Source: Candidatus Pseudomonas phytovorans (lineage in GTDB: Bacteria; Pseudomonadota; Gammaproteobacteria; Pseudomonadales; Pseudomonadaceae). Taken from it: DNA of 64,000 nt. Position 1 is the stretch's first letter; every line of letters starts with the position of its first letter. Below the pieces are notes generated by a model. The model made no database searches and had not been told where the DNA came from. It worked only from the letters and a program-made list of their open reading frames with translations. The stretch covers positions 1,333,501 to 1,397,500 of the forward strand of contig CP119325.1 of the NCBI GenBank assembly GCA_029202525.1, written 5' to 3'. The position numbers and the translations under genes were made by a program. Below, in pieces: positions 1 to 15,832 of this stretch.

Positions 1-528
1 CTTAACGTTGATGAAACCGGTGCAGGCAACGCTGCTGACGCCCGTGTTCTGGAACTCGAGGAGCAGCTCGCCGTCGCCAAGGACCAGGCACTGCGTGCCG
101 TTGCCGACGTGCAGAATGCCCGCCGCCGCGCAGAGCAGGATGTGGAAAAAGCCCACAAGTTCGCCCTGGAGAAGTTCTCTGGCGACCTGCTGCCGGTGCT
201 CGACAGCCTGGAACTGGCCCTGGCCCACTCCAGTGCCGACGATGAAAACGTCAAGCAGATCCGCGAAGGCGTCGAGCTGACCCTGAAGATGTTCCAGGAC
301 ACCCTCAAGCGCTACAACCTTGAAGTCGTCGACCCGCACGGCCAGCCGTTCAATCCTGAGCATCACCAGGCCATGGCCATGCAGGAAAATGGCGAAGTTG
401 AGCCGAACAGCGTGCTGAATGTGTTCCAGAAGGGTTACCTGCTGAACGGCCGCCTGCTGCGCCCCGCCATGGTGGTGGTCAGCAAGGCGCCGAGCGCAGC
501 GCAACCCTCGATCAATGAAAAGGCTTGA
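1..528 (+). CDS. grpE: Nucleotide exchange factor GrpE (5' end missing)
   Basis: GrpE is the cytoplasmic co-chaperone that releases ADP from DnaK. The frame is open from the first base of the window, so the start codon lies upstream; about 175 codons are present against a usual length near 185, so only about ten residues are missing. Visible are the long N-terminal coiled coil (roughly residues 15-80, rich in E, Q, A and R) followed by the compact beta domain ending in a [16 protein letters not shown] segment typical of the family. It is followed at 100 bp by dnaK and then dnaJ on the same strand, the standard heat-shock order. The last codons overlap the -35 element of a sigma-32 promoter serving dnaK. 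Confidence 0.96.
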   Translation, partial: LNVDETGAGNAADARVLELEEQLAVAKDQALRAVADVQNARRRAEQDVEKAHKFALEKFSGDLLPVLDSLELALAHSSADDENVKQIREGVELTLKMFQDTLKRYNLEVVDPHGQPFNPEHHQAMAMQENGEVEPNSVLNVFQKGYLLNGRLLRPAMVVVSKAPSAAQPSINEKA

Positions 529-551
529 AATCCTTCGGGGTAACCCCATCT
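524..551 (+). promoter_or_regulatory. Sigma-32 (heat-shock) promoter for dnaK
   Basis: CTTGAAA at 524-530, a 13-base spacer, and CCCCATCT at 544-551 match the RpoH consensus (CTTGAAA, 11-16 bases, CCCCATNT) at every defined position. The -35 element overlaps the grpE stop codon. A start near 559 would leave a leader of about 70 bases before dnaK, containing a short hairpin at about 579-600. Confidence 0.85.
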
Positions 552-629
552 AGGTGTCAAGCCTTCAAGTATTAGCGCAGTTGGCCAAAGTGGCCGCTGC
601 CATCAAATTCAAGTTTCGGGAGAATTAAC

Positions 630-2555
<1,926 letters not shown>

Positions 2556-2753
2556 TCGTTGCATGTTGTCGGCCAGTTCATCGCCGTTTGGTGGTGAGCT
2601 GGTAGGATGTCGCCGCGCGGGGGCTTGCTCCCGCGTTGGCGTATCTGGAATTCGAGAATTTTTACAGCATCTGTCAGTGGCCCTTCGTGGGCAAAAGGCA
2701 GGTGCTGATGGCGCGGCGCAGATGCCAGACGCCCAACAAGGTGCAAATGACCT

Positions 2754-3878
2754 ATGTCCAAGCGTGATTATTATGAGGTTCTGGGTGTCGAGCGCGGCGC
2801 CAGCGAAGCTGACCTCAAGAAGGCTTACCGCCGCCTGGCGATGAAGTACCACCCGGACCGTAACCCGGGTGACAAGGCGTCGGAAGACTCGTTCAAGGAG
2901 GCCAACGAGGCCTACGAAGTGCTGTCTGACGCGAGCAAGCGGGCGGCATTCGACCAGTACGGCCACGCCGGCGTCGACCCGAGCATGGGTGGCGGTGGTG
3001 CTGGCTTCGGTGGCGCCAACTTCTCCGACATCTTTGGCGATGTGTTCAGCGATTTCTTCGGTGGCGGCCGTGGTGGTGGACGTGGCGGTGCCCAGCGCGG
3101 CAGCGACCTGCGCTACACCCTGGAGCTGAACCTGGAAGAAGCGGTGCGTGGCACCACGGTCAGCATCCGCGTGCCGACCTTGGTCAACTGCCAGCCTTGC
3201 GATGGCTCCGGCGCCAAGAAGGGCTCGACCCCGTCGACCTGCCCGACGTGCGGTGGCATCGGCCAGGTGCGCATGCAGCAGGGCTTCTTCTCGGTGCAGC
3301 AGACCTGTCCGCGCTGCCATGGCCAAGGCAAGATCATTACCGACCCGTGCGGCTCATGCCATGGCGAAGGCCGTGTCGAGGAATACAAGACGCTGTCGGT
3401 CAAGGTGCCGGCGGGTGTCGACACCGGCGACCGTATTCGCCTGTCGGGTGAAGGCGAGGCGGGTACTCATGGTGGCCCGACTGGCGACCTGTACGTGGTG
3501 ATCAGTGTGCGTGAGCACGAGATCTTCCAGCGCGATGGCAAGCACCTGTATTGCGAAGTGCCAATCAGCTACACCGACGCTGCCCTGGGTGGCGAGCTGG
3601 AAGTACCGACCCTCGACGGTCGCGTGAAGCTGAAAATTCCGGAAGGTACCCAGACCGGCAAGCAGTTCCGCCTGCGTGGCAAGGGTGTGGCGCCGGTGCG
3701 TGGTGGTGGTGCCGGTGACCTGCTATGCCGCGTGGCCGTGGAAACCCCGGTCAACCTCAGCCGTCGCCAGCGCGAGCTGCTCGAAGAGCTGCGTGATTCG
3801 CTGGAAGGTGACAGCTCCCACTCGCCAAAGGCCAGTGGCTGGTTCGATGGCGTGAAGCGCTTCTTCGGCGATCTCTGA
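2754..3878 (+). CDS. dnaJ: Chaperone protein DnaJ (Hsp40)
   Basis: DnaJ delivers substrates to DnaK and stimulates its ATPase. The 374-residue protein shows the complete type I architecture: J domain at residues 1-70 with HPD in the YHPDRNPGD segment, a Gly/Phe-rich linker (about 75-125), four zinc-binding CxxCxGxG repeats ([32 protein letters not shown]) at about 145-215, then the C-terminal substrate domains. The roughly 200-base gap after dnaK contains a GC-rich hairpin near 2615-2636 but no convincing second promoter. dapB follows 13 bases after the stop, so read-through into dapB is likely. Confidence 0.98.
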   Translation: MSKRDYYEVLGVERGASEADLKKAYRRLAMKYHPDRNPGDKASEDSFKEANEAYEVLSDASKRAAFDQYGHAGVDPSMGGGGAGFGGANFSDIFGDVFSDFFGGGRGGGRGGAQRGSDLRYTLELNLEEAVRGTTVSIRVPTLVNCQPCDGSGAKKGSTPSTCPTCGGIGQVRMQQGFFSVQQTCPRCHGQGKIITDPCGSCHGEGRVEEYKTLSVKVPAGVDTGDRIRLSGEGEAGTHGGPTGDLYVVISVREHEIFQRDGKHLYCEVPISYTDAALGGELEVPTLDGRVKLKIPEGTQTGKQFRLRGKGVAPVRGGGAGDLLCRVAVETPVNLSRRQRELLEELRDSLEGDSSHSPKASGWFDGVKRFFGDL

Positions 3879-3888
3879 CAAGGAATAG

Positions 3889-4695
<807 letters not shown>

Positions 4696-4710
4696 GCCGT
4701 TAGCGCGGTG

Positions 4711-4808
4711 TTGGCTTTTTCGCGGGCTTGCCCGCTCCCACAGGTATTGCACCGGTCTTGGGCCCTGTGGTGGTCCTGTGGGAGCGGGCGAGCCCGCGAA
4801 GAAGCCAA
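4711..4808. repeat. Inverted REP pair (dapB-carA spacer)
   Basis: Two copies of the roughly 34-base P. putida-type REP face each other: 4711-4744 and its inverse at 4775-4808, separated by about 30 bases. Each copy has the GCGGGC...GCCCGC internal stem. The pair lies just after dapB and could stabilise the mRNA end. Confidence 0.9.
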
Positions 4809-4938
4809 CGCCGATGCCGGTCTGTCGCAATCTTGTGTTTTAGAGACACATTCACGGTAGACCGAAAACGCACTTTTCTGTAAGCTACAGCTTTAGTGTG
4901 TCCACTAAAAGCGCGCAGCGAATTGAATTCAGCACATG

Positions 4939-4977
4939 AAAGCGGGGTGACGTGTCCATACGTCACTCCGCTTTTTT
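4939..4977 (+). terminator. Strong hairpin terminator/attenuator in the carA leader
   Basis: A 14-base stem (AAAGCGGGGTGACG at 4939-4952 with its complement at 4961-4974, one G-U pair) with an 8-base loop runs into six T residues at 4972-4977. It ends only 45 bases before the carA start, after the region expected to hold the carA promoter. A smaller hairpin (TTTAGTG/CACTAAA, 4892-4909) lies upstream. The arrangement fits transcription attenuation, or a short independent RNA ending here. Confidence 0.75.
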
Positions 4978-5022
4978 GCAACCTGCGATCGCCCTTTCAT
5001 GCTTGATTTACGGGAGGTCTTC

Positions 5023-6159
5023 TTGACAAAGCCAGCCATACTCGCCCTTGCCGACGGCAGTATTTTTCGCGGTGAAGCCATCGGTGCCGACGGTCAGACC
5101 GTTGGTGAGGTGGTATTCAACACCGCTATGACCGGCTACCAGGAAATCCTTACAGACCCTTCCTACGCGCAGCAAATCGTTACCCTGACCTACCCGCACA
5201 TCGGCAACACCGGTACTACGCCGGAAGATGCCGAGTCGAACCGTGTCTGGTCCGCTGGCCTGGTCATCCGTGACCTGCCGCTGCTGGCGAGCAACTGGCG
5301 TAACACCCAGTCGCTGCCTGAGTACCTGAAGGCCAACAACGTTGTTGCAATTGCTGGCATCGACACTCGTCGCCTGACTCGTATCCTGCGTGAAAAGGGC
5401 GCTCAGAACGGTTGCATCCTCGCCGGTGACAACATCAGCGAAGAGGCCGCCATCGCAGCTGCCCGTGGTTTCCCGGGCCTGAAGGGCATGGACCTGGCCA
5501 AGGTGGTTTCCACCAAGGAACGCTACGAGTGGCGCTCCAGCGTGTGGGAGCTGAAAACCGACAGCCACCCGACCATCGAAGCCGCCGACCTGCCTTACCA
5601 CGTGGTCGCCTTCGACTACGGCGTCAAGCTGAACATCCTGCGCATGCTGGTTGCCCGTGGCTGCCGCGTAACCGTGGTGCCGGCCCAGACCCCGGCCAGC
5701 GAAGTGCTGGCACTCAACCCGGACGGCGTGTTCCTGTCCAACGGCCCTGGTGACCCGGAGCCGTGCGACTACGCAATCCAGGCGATCAAGGAAATCCTCG
5801 AAACCGAGATTCCGGTATTCGGCATCTGCCTCGGCCACCAGTTGCTGGCCCTGGCTTCCGGCGCCAAGACCGTGAAAATGGGCCACGGCCACCACGGTGC
5901 CAACCACCCGGTCCAGGACCTGGACACCGGTGTGGTCATGATCACCAGCCAGAACCACGGTTTTGCTGTCGACGAAGCTACCCTGCCGGGCAACGTTCGC
6001 GCCATTCACAAGTCGCTGTTCGACGGCACCCTGCAGGGTCTCGAGCGTACCGACAAGAGCGCGTTCAGCTTCCAGGGCCACCCTGAAGCGAGCCCAGGCC
6101 CGACTGACGTTGCGCCACTGTTCGATCGTTTCACCGATGCCATGGCCAAGCGCCGCTGA
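5023..6159 (+). CDS. carA: Carbamoyl-phosphate synthase, small (glutaminase) subunit
   Basis: CarA hydrolyses glutamine and channels ammonia to CarB to make carbamoyl phosphate for arginine and pyrimidines. I start it at TTG 5023, which gives 378 residues and is preceded by a clear GGGAGG; an upstream ATG at 4999 in the same frame has no ribosome site and adds a non-conserved extension. The class I amidotransferase domain in the C-terminal half holds the nucleophile in [13 protein letters not shown] and the catalytic His/Glu in GHPEASPGP. It is paired with carB 105 bases downstream. The upstream hairpin suggests attenuation control. Confidence 0.97.
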   Translation: MTKPAILALADGSIFRGEAIGADGQTVGEVVFNTAMTGYQEILTDPSYAQQIVTLTYPHIGNTGTTPEDAESNRVWSAGLVIRDLPLLASNWRNTQSLPEYLKANNVVAIAGIDTRRLTRILREKGAQNGCILAGDNISEEAAIAAARGFPGLKGMDLAKVVSTKERYEWRSSVWELKTDSHPTIEAADLPYHVVAFDYGVKLNILRMLVARGCRVTVVPAQTPASEVLALNPDGVFLSNGPGDPEPCDYAIQAIKEILETEIPVFGICLGHQLLALASGAKTVKMGHGHHGANHPVQDLDTGVVMITSQNHGFAVDEATLPGNVRAIHKSLFDGTLQGLERTDKSAFSFQGHPEASPGPTDVAPLFDRFTDAMAKRR

Positions 6160-6264
6160 GCATCCTGCTTCAAGGCCCCGGGCCGGCTCATGCCGCGCCC
6201 GGCAGCGCCTGACCCAGATTGTTCAAAGCGGCTTGCCGACTGACCCCGGATTTGAGTGACCACC

Positions 6265-9482
<3,218 letters not shown>

Positions 9483-9486
<4 letters not shown>

Positions 9487-9965
9487 GCATTACCAAGTAC
9501 CCGATGACCGTCCAGGGCGCTCGCGCCCTGGAAGAGGAGCACCTGTTCCTGAGCAAGACCGAGCGCCCGCGCCTGAGCCAGGCGATCGGTGAAGCGCGCG
9601 AACTGGGCGACCTCAAGGAAAACGCCGAATACCACGCTGCCCGTGAAGAACAGGGCATGGTCGAGGCGCGTATCCGCGATATCGAAGGCCGTCTGCAGAA
9701 CTCGGTCGTGATCGATGTGACCACCATTGCCCATACCGGCAAGGTCATCTTCGGCACCACCGTAGAGCTGGCCAATACCGAAACCGACGAGCGGGTGAAG
9801 TACCAGATCGTGGGTGAGGATGAAGCCAACATCAAGCTCGGCAAGCTTTCGGCAGGTGCGCCGATTGCCCGTGCCATTATCGGCAAGGAAGAAGGCGACA
9901 TCGTCGTCATCAAGACGCCAAGCGGCACGGTCGAGTACGAGATTGTCGAAGTCCAGCACATCTGA
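9483..9965 (+). CDS. greA: Transcription elongation factor GreA
   Basis: GreA rescues backtracked RNA polymerase by inserting its coiled coil into the secondary channel and stimulating transcript cleavage. The 160-residue protein has the N-terminal coiled coil (about 1-75) with the conserved [20 protein letters not shown] tip region and a C-terminal FKBP-like domain ending in YEIVEVQHI. The start overlaps the carB stop by four bases. A small DUF4149 gene follows immediately. Confidence 0.98.
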
Positions 9966-10017
9966 CCGGCGCCTGCGGGCGCCATCCCTTGAGGGGATCC
10001 TCTGGCAACTGGCCCAG

Positions 10018-10392
10018 GTGTTCTGGGTCGGGGGCCTGTGGGTGTTCCATGTCGGGCTGGTGCCTGCGCTCAAGGTCAGTGGCCTGGCGCCCTTGCTGGT
10101 GCAGGACATTGCCGGGCAGATCGACCGCTGGTTGATTGGCGTGGCGCTGCTTGGTTTGTTGACCCAGCTGGCTGTGTTGGCGAGGGTGGACGGCTTGACG
10201 GCGTGGTGGCGGCAGTTCCGCGGCCAGATGCTACTGCTCGGCTTTGGTGCCTGTGTGGGTTATTACACCTTGCGCTACGGTATCTCTGTCGGCGAGCGCT
10301 GGCAGATGTTCTGCTTCCTGGTACTGGGCTTCTCCGGCATCGTGCTGGTGGCCCAGCCGGTACCGGTCAGGGCGCGTAAGCCGCGCCACTGA
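10018..10392 (+). CDS. DUF4149-type four-helix membrane protein
   Basis: Function unknown. The frame encodes a small integral membrane protein with about four hydrophobic segments (VFWVGGLWVFHVGLVPAL; WLIGVALLGLLTQLAVLA; MLLLGFGACVGYYTLRYGI; FCFLVLGFSGIVLVAQPV) and a basic C terminus, resembling the DUF4149 proteins that pseudomonads carry between greA and yhbY. The start is uncertain: GTG 10018 is used here, but homology seems to continue upstream (SLEGILWQLAQ), where only a CTG at 9973 or an ATG inside greA (9814) is available. It converges on yhbY with 12 bases between the ends. Confidence 0.7.
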   Translation: MFWVGGLWVFHVGLVPALKVSGLAPLLVQDIAGQIDRWLIGVALLGLLTQLAVLARVDGLTAWWRQFRGQMLLLGFGACVGYYTLRYGISVGERWQMFCFLVLGFSGIVLVAQPVPVRARKPRH

Positions 10393-10404
10393 TCGGAGCC
10401 ACCG

Positions 10405-10713
10405 TTACTTGTAGCGGTGGATATTGGACAGCTGCTTGTTCGGCTGTGGGTTCTTGCGGTAGATCAGCGCTTTCTTGCCGATGGTCTGCACCAGTTCGGC
10501 ACGGCCGGCCTTGCACAGTGCTGCGATGGTTTCGGCACGTTCTTCGCGGTCTTCCGAGCGAATTTCGACCTTGATCAGCTCATGGTCGACCAGTGCGCGC
10601 TCCAGTTCGGCGATGACGCCTTCATTCAAACCGTTGCCAGCAACGATCAGGACCGGCTTCAGGTCATGACCAATGGACTTGTACTGCTTCTTCTGCTCGT
10701 TATTGAGCGGCAT
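10405..10713 (-). CDS. yhbY: Ribosome-associated CRM-domain protein YhbY
   Basis: YhbY is a single CRM (RNA-binding) domain protein associated with pre-50S ribosomal particles. From ATG 10713 (MPLNNEQKKQYKSIGH) it is 102 residues, the family length. The CRM signature GxxG is seen in VAGNGLNEGV, and the fold continues to IGKKALIYRKNP. It is divergent from rlmE, another 50S factor, with about 100 bases between starts. An in-frame upstream start would add non-conserved residues and is not preferred. Confidence 0.94.
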   Translation of the reverse strand: MPLNNEQKKQYKSIGHDLKPVLIVAGNGLNEGVIAELERALVDHELIKVEIRSEDREERAETIAALCKAGRAELVQTIGKKALIYRKNPQPNKQLSNIHRYK

Positions 10714-10815
10714 AATCTGACCCTTTTCGTCTGATTCTGTAAAATTGACGGGCATTTTACCCGAGGGCCCATGGCTCCGCCCAGTCAATCACGACGCATA
10801 TCATCGAGGTGCCCT

Positions 10816-11442
10816 GTGGCAAAACCTTCCAAAAGCAGCCAGAACTGGCTGAGAGAGCATTTTAACGACCCTTTCGTGAAGCAGGCGCAGAAGGATGGCT
10901 ACCGTTCGCGCGCCAGCTACAAGCTGCTGGAGATCCAGGAGAAGGACCGGTTGATCCGCCCGGGCATGAGCGTGATCGACCTCGGCGCAGCGCCAGGTGG
11001 CTGGTCGCAGGTGACCAGTCGTCTGATTGGTGGTCAGGGGCGCCTGATCGCCTCGGATATCCTGGAAATGGACTCGATCCCGGACGTGAACTTCATCCAG
11101 GGCGATTTCACTCAGGATGAAGTGCTGCAGCAGATTCTGCAGGCGGTCGGTGATTCACACGTAGACCTTGTGATTTCCGATATGGCCCCCAATATGAGTG
11201 GTACGCCTGAAGTGGACATGCCGCGTGCCATGTTCCTCTGTGAGTTGGCGCTGGATCTGGCGACCCGTGTGCTCAAGCCGGGTGGCAATTTCCTGATCAA
11301 GATCTTCCAGGGTGAAGGTTTCGACCAGTACCTGAAGGATGTGCGCAGCAAGTTCGACAAGGTGCAGATGCGCAAGCCGACCTCCTCGCGGGATCGCTCC
11401 CGGGAGCAGTACCTGTTGGGCAAGGGTTTCAAAGGCGGTTGA
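10816..11442 (+). CDS. rlmE: 23S rRNA (uridine-2'-O-)methyltransferase RlmE (FtsJ)
   Basis: RlmE methylates the 2'-OH of a conserved uridine (U2552, E. coli numbering) in the 23S rRNA A loop late in 50S assembly. The product is 208 residues from GTG 10816 ([16 protein letters not shown]), supported by GAGG upstream; a longer ATG start at 10771 adds an unlikely extension. The SAM-binding motif [11 protein letters not shown] and the [10 protein letters not shown] segment are clear, as are catalytic K-D-K-E positions characteristic of the RrmJ family. ftsH follows 194 bases downstream, the classical ftsJ-ftsH pairing. Confidence 0.97.
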   Translation: MAKPSKSSQNWLREHFNDPFVKQAQKDGYRSRASYKLLEIQEKDRLIRPGMSVIDLGAAPGGWSQVTSRLIGGQGRLIASDILEMDSIPDVNFIQGDFTQDEVLQQILQAVGDSHVDLVISDMAPNMSGTPEVDMPRAMFLCELALDLATRVLKPGGNFLIKIFQGEGFDQYLKDVRSKFDKVQMRKPTSSRDRSREQYLLGKGFKGG

Positions 11443-11636
11443 AAGGTGTGTTACGGGGTGGGCGATAGTTAATTCCAATCGGCTGCCCCGTCAGGATCGT
11501 CCGAACTTCGTGTAGTCTAGCTTTCACAAAGGGTTACAGACGGTGCCTGCGGCTGCGTAGGTAATGTAGTAAGTTAGGGCGATGAATATCATGCGAGGCA
11601 CGGCTGCGTCGTGCGCCGGCCTCAGAGGGTAGCGAA

Positions 11637-13550
11637 TTGAACGACATGGCAAAGAATCTGATCCTGTGGTTGATCATCGCAGCTGTCCTGGTGACAGTGA
11701 TGAACAACTTCTCCAGCCCTAACGAGCCGCAGACCCTCAACTATTCCGACTTCATCCAGCAGGTCAAGGATGGCAAGGTCGAGCGTGTGACCGTCGACGG
11801 CTACATCATTACCGGCAAGCGCGCCGACGGCGACAACTTCAAGACCGTGCGCCCGGCCATTACCGACAATGGCCTGATCGGTGACCTGGTCGACAACCAC
11901 GTCGTTGTCGAAGGCAAGCAGCCAGAGCAGCAGAGCATCTGGACCCAGTTGCTGGTAGCCAGCTTCCCGATCCTGGTAATCATCGCGGTGTTCATGTTCT
12001 TCATGCGCCAGATGCAAGGCGGCGCAGGTGGCAAGGGCGGGCCGATGAGCTTCGGCAAGAGCAAGGCGCGCCTGCTGTCCGAAGACCAGGTCAAGACCAC
12101 ACTGGCCGACGTTGCAGGTTGCGACGAAGCCAAGGAAGAAGTGGGCGAGCTGGTCGAGTTCCTGCGTGATCCGGGCAAGTTCCAGCGCCTGGGCGGCCGT
12201 ATCCCTCGCGGCGTGCTGATGGTTGGTCCGCCCGGTACCGGTAAGACCCTGCTGGCCAAGGCCATTGCGGGCGAAGCGAAAGTACCGTTCTTCACCATTT
12301 CCGGTTCGGACTTCGTGGAAATGTTTGTCGGTGTCGGTGCCAGCCGTGTACGCGACATGTTCGAACAGGCCAAGAAGCACGCTCCGTGCATCATCTTCAT
12401 CGACGAAATCGACGCCGTTGGTCGCCACCGTGGCGCCGGCATGGGTGGCGGTCACGACGAGCGTGAGCAAACCCTCAACCAGTTGCTGGTAGAGATGGAC
12501 GGCTTCGAGATGAACGATGGCATCATCGTCATCGCAGCCACCAACCGCCCGGACGTACTCGACCCGGCGCTGCTGCGACCTGGCCGTTTCGACCGCCAGG
12601 TGGTGGTAGGCCTGCCGGACATCCGCGGCCGCGAACAGATCCTCAAGGTGCACATGCGCAAGGTGCCGGTTGGCGAAAACGTCAACCCGGCTGTCATTGC
12701 CCGTGGTACCCCAGGGTTCTCCGGTGCCGACCTGGCCAACCTGGTCAACGAGGCCTCGCTGTTTGCCGCGCGTTCCAACAAGCGCCTGGTCGAAATGAAA
12801 GAGTTCGAACTGGCCAAAGACAAGATCATGATGGGCGCCGAGCGCAAGAGCATGGTCATGTCCGAGAAAGAAAAGCGCAACACTGCCTACCACGAGGCAG
12901 GTCATGCCATCGTTGGTCGCCTGGTGCCTGAGCACGACCCGGTCTACAAGGTTTCGATCATTCCGCGCGGTCGCGCCTTGGGCGTGACCATGTTCCTGCC
13001 GGAAGAAGACCGCTACAGCCTGTCCAAGCGTGCGCTGATCAGCCAGATCTGCTCGCTGTACGGTGGCCGTATCGCCGAAGAAATGACCCTGGGCTTCGAT
13101 GGTGTCACCACGGGCGCTTCCAACGACATCATGCGGGCCAGCCAGATCGCTCGCAACATGGTGACCAAGTGGGGCTTGTCGGAAAAACTCGGCCCGCTGA
13201 TGTATGCAGAAGAAGAGGGTGAGGTATTCCTCGGCCGTAGCGCGGGCAGCCAGCACGCCAGTGTGTCCGGCGAGACTGCCAAGCTGATCGATTCTGAAGT
13301 ACGCAGCATCATCGACCAGTGCTACGCCACGGCCAAGCAGCTGCTGATCGAAAATCGCGACAAGCTTGAATCGATGACCGAAGCGCTGATGAAGTATGAG
13401 ACCATTGATGCCGATCAGATCGATGACATCATGGCTGGCCGTACGCCACGTGAACCACGCGATTGGGACAACGACAAAGATTCGGGCACCCCTGCTGCCC
13501 AGGATGATCGCCCTGAATCGCCAATTGGCGGCCCGGCAGCTCAACACTAA
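11637..13550 (+). CDS. ftsH: ATP-dependent zinc metalloprotease FtsH
   Basis: FtsH is the hexameric inner-membrane AAA+ protease that degrades misassembled membrane proteins and regulators such as sigma-32 and LpxC in relatives. The 637-residue protein has two N-terminal membrane segments (about 8-25 and 100-122), the AAA domain with Walker A GPPGTGKT and Walker [12 protein letters not shown], the second region of homology ending [11 protein letters not shown], and the zinc site HEAGH. The start is TTG 11637 with GAGGG upstream; ATG 11646 is an alternative. folP follows after 8 bases. Confidence 0.98.
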   Translation: MNDMAKNLILWLIIAAVLVTVMNNFSSPNEPQTLNYSDFIQQVKDGKVERVTVDGYIITGKRADGDNFKTVRPAITDNGLIGDLVDNHVVVEGKQPEQQSIWTQLLVASFPILVIIAVFMFFMRQMQGGAGGKGGPMSFGKSKARLLSEDQVKTTLADVAGCDEAKEEVGELVEFLRDPGKFQRLGGRIPRGVLMVGPPGTGKTLLAKAIAGEAKVPFFTISGSDFVEMFVGVGASRVRDMFEQAKKHAPCIIFIDEIDAVGRHRGAGMGGGHDEREQTLNQLLVEMDGFEMNDGIIVIAATNRPDVLDPALLRPGRFDRQVVVGLPDIRGREQILKVHMRKVPVGENVNPAVIARGTPGFSGADLANLVNEASLFAARSNKRLVEMKEFELAKDKIMMGAERKSMVMSEKEKRNTAYHEAGHAIVGRLVPEHDPVYKVSIIPRGRALGVTMFLPEEDRYSLSKRALISQICSLYGGRIAEEMTLGFDGVTTGASNDIMRASQIARNMVTKWGLSEKLGPLMYAEEEGEVFLGRSAGSQHASVSGETAKLIDSEVRSIIDQCYATAKQLLIENRDKLESMTEALMKYETIDADQIDDIMAGRTPREPRDWDNDKDSGTPAAQDDRPESPIGGPAAQH

Positions 13551-13558
13551 GGGCGTCT

Positions 13559-14410
13559 ATGAGCTCAGTGCAGTACCCGACCCGGTTGCCTTGCGGCAAC
13601 CGGGTTCTTGATTTGTCGCGTACCCATGTCATGGGTATTCTCAATATCACCCCCGACTCCTTCTCCGATGGCGGGCGCTTCAGTCAGCGCGACGAAGCCC
13701 TGCGCCACGCCGAAGCGATGGTAGCCGCCGGCGCCACGCTGATCGATATCGGCGGTGAGTCCACGCGCCCAGGTGCGCGGGCGGTATCGGTGACCGAGGA
13801 GCTGGAGCGTGTGGCGCCCATGGTCGAGGCAATCAACAGTCGCCTCGATGTGGTCATTTCGGTCGATACCTCAACGCCTGCCGTCATGCGTGAATCGGCT
13901 CGCCTCGGTGCCGGGCTGATCAACGACGTACGGGCTCTTGAGCGCGATGGCGCCCTGGACGCCGCTGCGGATACCGGGCTGCCGGTGTGCCTCATGCACA
14001 TGCGCGGCGAGCCGGGTAACATGCAGGACGACCCGCATTACGATGATGTGACCGCCGACGTTACGCGTTATCTTGAACAGCGGATGGCCGCCTGCGCTGC
14101 GGCGGGCATCGACGCGAACAGAATCATCCTTGACCCGGGCTTTGGTTTCGCCAAGACACTGGCGCACAATCTGAGCCTGTTCAAGCACATGGAAGCGCTC
14201 TATCGCCTTGGGCGCCCGCTGCTGGTGGGCGTCTCACGAAAGAGCATGATCGGCCTGACGCTGGAACGTCCGGTCGGCGAGCGCTTGTACGGCAGCCTAG
14301 CGCTGGCGGCGTTGGCCATGACCAAGGGGGCGAGCATACTTCGTGTCCATGACGTGGCCGAAACTGCCGATGTGGTGCGCATGATTGCTGCGGTACAAAA
14401 CGCCGAATAA
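13559..14410 (+). CDS. folP: Dihydropteroate synthase
   Basis: FolP condenses p-aminobenzoate with dihydropterin pyrophosphate in folate synthesis and is the sulfonamide target. The 283-residue protein shows the signature [15 protein letters not shown] near residue 25, [11 protein letters not shown], and the C-terminal SRKSMIG loop. It lies directly after ftsH and 16 bases before glmM, the common ftsH-folP-glmM cluster. An N-terminal extension of about 20 residues precedes the barrel, as in other pseudomonads. Confidence 0.98.
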   Translation: MSSVQYPTRLPCGNRVLDLSRTHVMGILNITPDSFSDGGRFSQRDEALRHAEAMVAAGATLIDIGGESTRPGARAVSVTEELERVAPMVEAINSRLDVVISVDTSTPAVMRESARLGAGLINDVRALERDGALDAAADTGLPVCLMHMRGEPGNMQDDPHYDDVTADVTRYLEQRMAACAAAGIDANRIILDPGFGFAKTLAHNLSLFKHMEALYRLGRPLLVGVSRKSMIGLTLERPVGERLYGSLALAALAMTKGASILRVHDVAETADVVRMIAAVQNAE

Positions 14411-14426
14411 GAACATTGGAGTCCCT

Positions 14427-15767
14427 ATGAGCAGAAAATATTTTGGTACCGACGGCATTCGTGGCCGCGTCGGCGAATTCCCGATCACGCCTGACTTCAT
14501 GCTGAAGCTTGGTTGGGCGGCCGGCATGGCGTTTCGCAAGCATGGCCACTGCAAGGTGCTGGTGGGCAAGGACACGCGTATCTCCGGCTACATGTTCGAG
14601 TCTGCACTCGAAGCCGGGCTGGCCGCGGCGGGTGCTGACGTCATGCTGCTGGGGCCAATGCCTACGCCGGCCATCGCCTACCTGACCCGCACCTTCCACG
14701 CTCAGGCCGGCATTGTCATCAGTGCCTCGCACAACCCGCACGAAGACAATGGCATCAAGTTCTTCTCGGGCGAGGGCACCAAGCTGCCGGATGAAGTCGA
14801 GCTGATGATCGAAGAGTTGCTCGACCAGCCGATGACCGTTGTCGACTCGGGCAAGTTGGGCAAGGTTTCGCGCATCAACGATGCTGCCGGCCGCTACATC
14901 GAGTTTTGCAAGAGCAGCGTGCCGACCAGCACCAGCTTCGACGGCCTCAAGCTGGTGGTCGATTGCGCCCACGGTGCAACCTACAAGGTGGCGCCAAGCG
15001 TGTTCCGTGAGTTGGGTGCCGACGTGACCGTGCTGCATGCGCAGCCGGATGGCCTGAACATCAACGAAGGCTGTGGCTCGACCCACATCGAATCGCTGCA
15101 GGCTGCCGTACTGGTTGGCCATGCCGACCTCGGCATTGCCTTCGACGGTGACGGCGATCGCGTGTTGATGGTCGATCACACCGGCGCCATCGTCGATGGT
15201 GACGAGTTGCTGTTCATCATCGCCCGCGACCTGCACGACCGTGGCAAGCTGCAGGGCGGCGTAGTGGGTACGCTGATGAGCAACCTGGGCCTGGAGCTTG
15301 CGCTGAAGGATCTGGATATCCCGTTCGTGCGGGCCAAGGTTGGCGACCGCTATGTCATGGCCGAGCTGCTTGAACGTGAGTGGCTGGTCGGTGGTGAAAA
15401 CTCCGGTCACGTCGTGTGCTGCAACCACACCACCACCGGGGACGCGATTATTGCCGCGCTGCAGGTGCTGATGGCGCTCAAACGCCGTGGTGAAACCCTT
15501 GCCCAGGCCCGTCAGGCCCTGCGCAAGTGCCCGCAGGTGCTGATCAACGTGCGCTTCGGCGCTGGCAAGGCAGACCCGCTGGAGCACCCTGCAGTCAAGG
15601 AAGCCAGTGCCAAAGTGACCGAGGCCTTGGCGGGTCGCGGCCGTGTCCTGTTGCGCAAGTCGGGTACCGAGCCGTTGGTGCGGGTCATGGTTGAGGGCGA
15701 AGACGAAAACCAGGTGCGCTCCCACGCAGAAGCTTTGGCCAAACTGGTCGGCGAAGTTTGTGCCTGA
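14427..15767 (+). CDS. glmM: Phosphoglucosamine mutase
   Basis: GlmM interconverts glucosamine-6-phosphate and glucosamine-1-phosphate for peptidoglycan and LPS precursors. From ATG 14427 ([13 protein letters not shown]) it has 446 residues. The phosphoserine loop [12 protein letters not shown] lies near residue 100, the metal loop DGDGDR near 240, and the sugar/phosphate loops GGENSGH and [12 protein letters not shown] towards the C terminus. TTGGAG precedes the start. An upstream in-frame start lies inside folP and is rejected. Confidence 0.98.
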   Translation: MSRKYFGTDGIRGRVGEFPITPDFMLKLGWAAGMAFRKHGHCKVLVGKDTRISGYMFESALEAGLAAAGADVMLLGPMPTPAIAYLTRTFHAQAGIVISASHNPHEDNGIKFFSGEGTKLPDEVELMIEELLDQPMTVVDSGKLGKVSRINDAAGRYIEFCKSSVPTSTSFDGLKLVVDCAHGATYKVAPSVFRELGADVTVLHAQPDGLNINEGCGSTHIESLQAAVLVGHADLGIAFDGDGDRVLMVDHTGAIVDGDELLFIIARDLHDRGKLQGGVVGTLMSNLGLELALKDLDIPFVRAKVGDRYVMAELLEREWLVGGENSGHVVCCNHTTTGDAIIAALQVLMALKRRGETLAQARQALRKCPQVLINVRFGAGKADPLEHPAVKEASAKVTEALAGRGRVLLRKSGTEPLVRVMVEGEDENQVRSHAEALAKLVGEVCA

Positions 15768-15779
15768 AGGCGCTTGCCA

Positions 15780-15808
15780 GCGCAGATCTGGTTGGGTAAG
15801 ATCTGCGC
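15780..15808. other. Perfect 10-bp inverted repeat between glmM and tpiA
   Basis: GCGCAGATCT at 15780-15789 pairs with AGATCTGCGC at 15799-15808 around a 9-base loop. There is no T run after it on the + strand, so it is more likely an mRNA processing or stabilising hairpin, or an operator, than a terminator. It ends 25 bases before the tpiA start. Confidence 0.6.
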
Positions 15809-15832
15809 CCACTTTGACCGACGAGGTAAAGC

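Noticed and set aside
4700..4981. 93-codon reverse-strand frame across the dapB-carA spacer
   Set aside because: It is built from the REP pair and the terminator hairpin; the translation is REP-derived, as in the frames over the other REP pairs.
4897..5010. GTG-started ORF running through the carA terminator
   Set aside because: No ribosome site, poor codon use, and it reads through the hairpin; not enough to call a leader peptide.
11622..13547. 641-codon reverse-strand frame opposite ftsH
   Set aside because: It is exactly coextensive with ftsH and shows only antisense composition.
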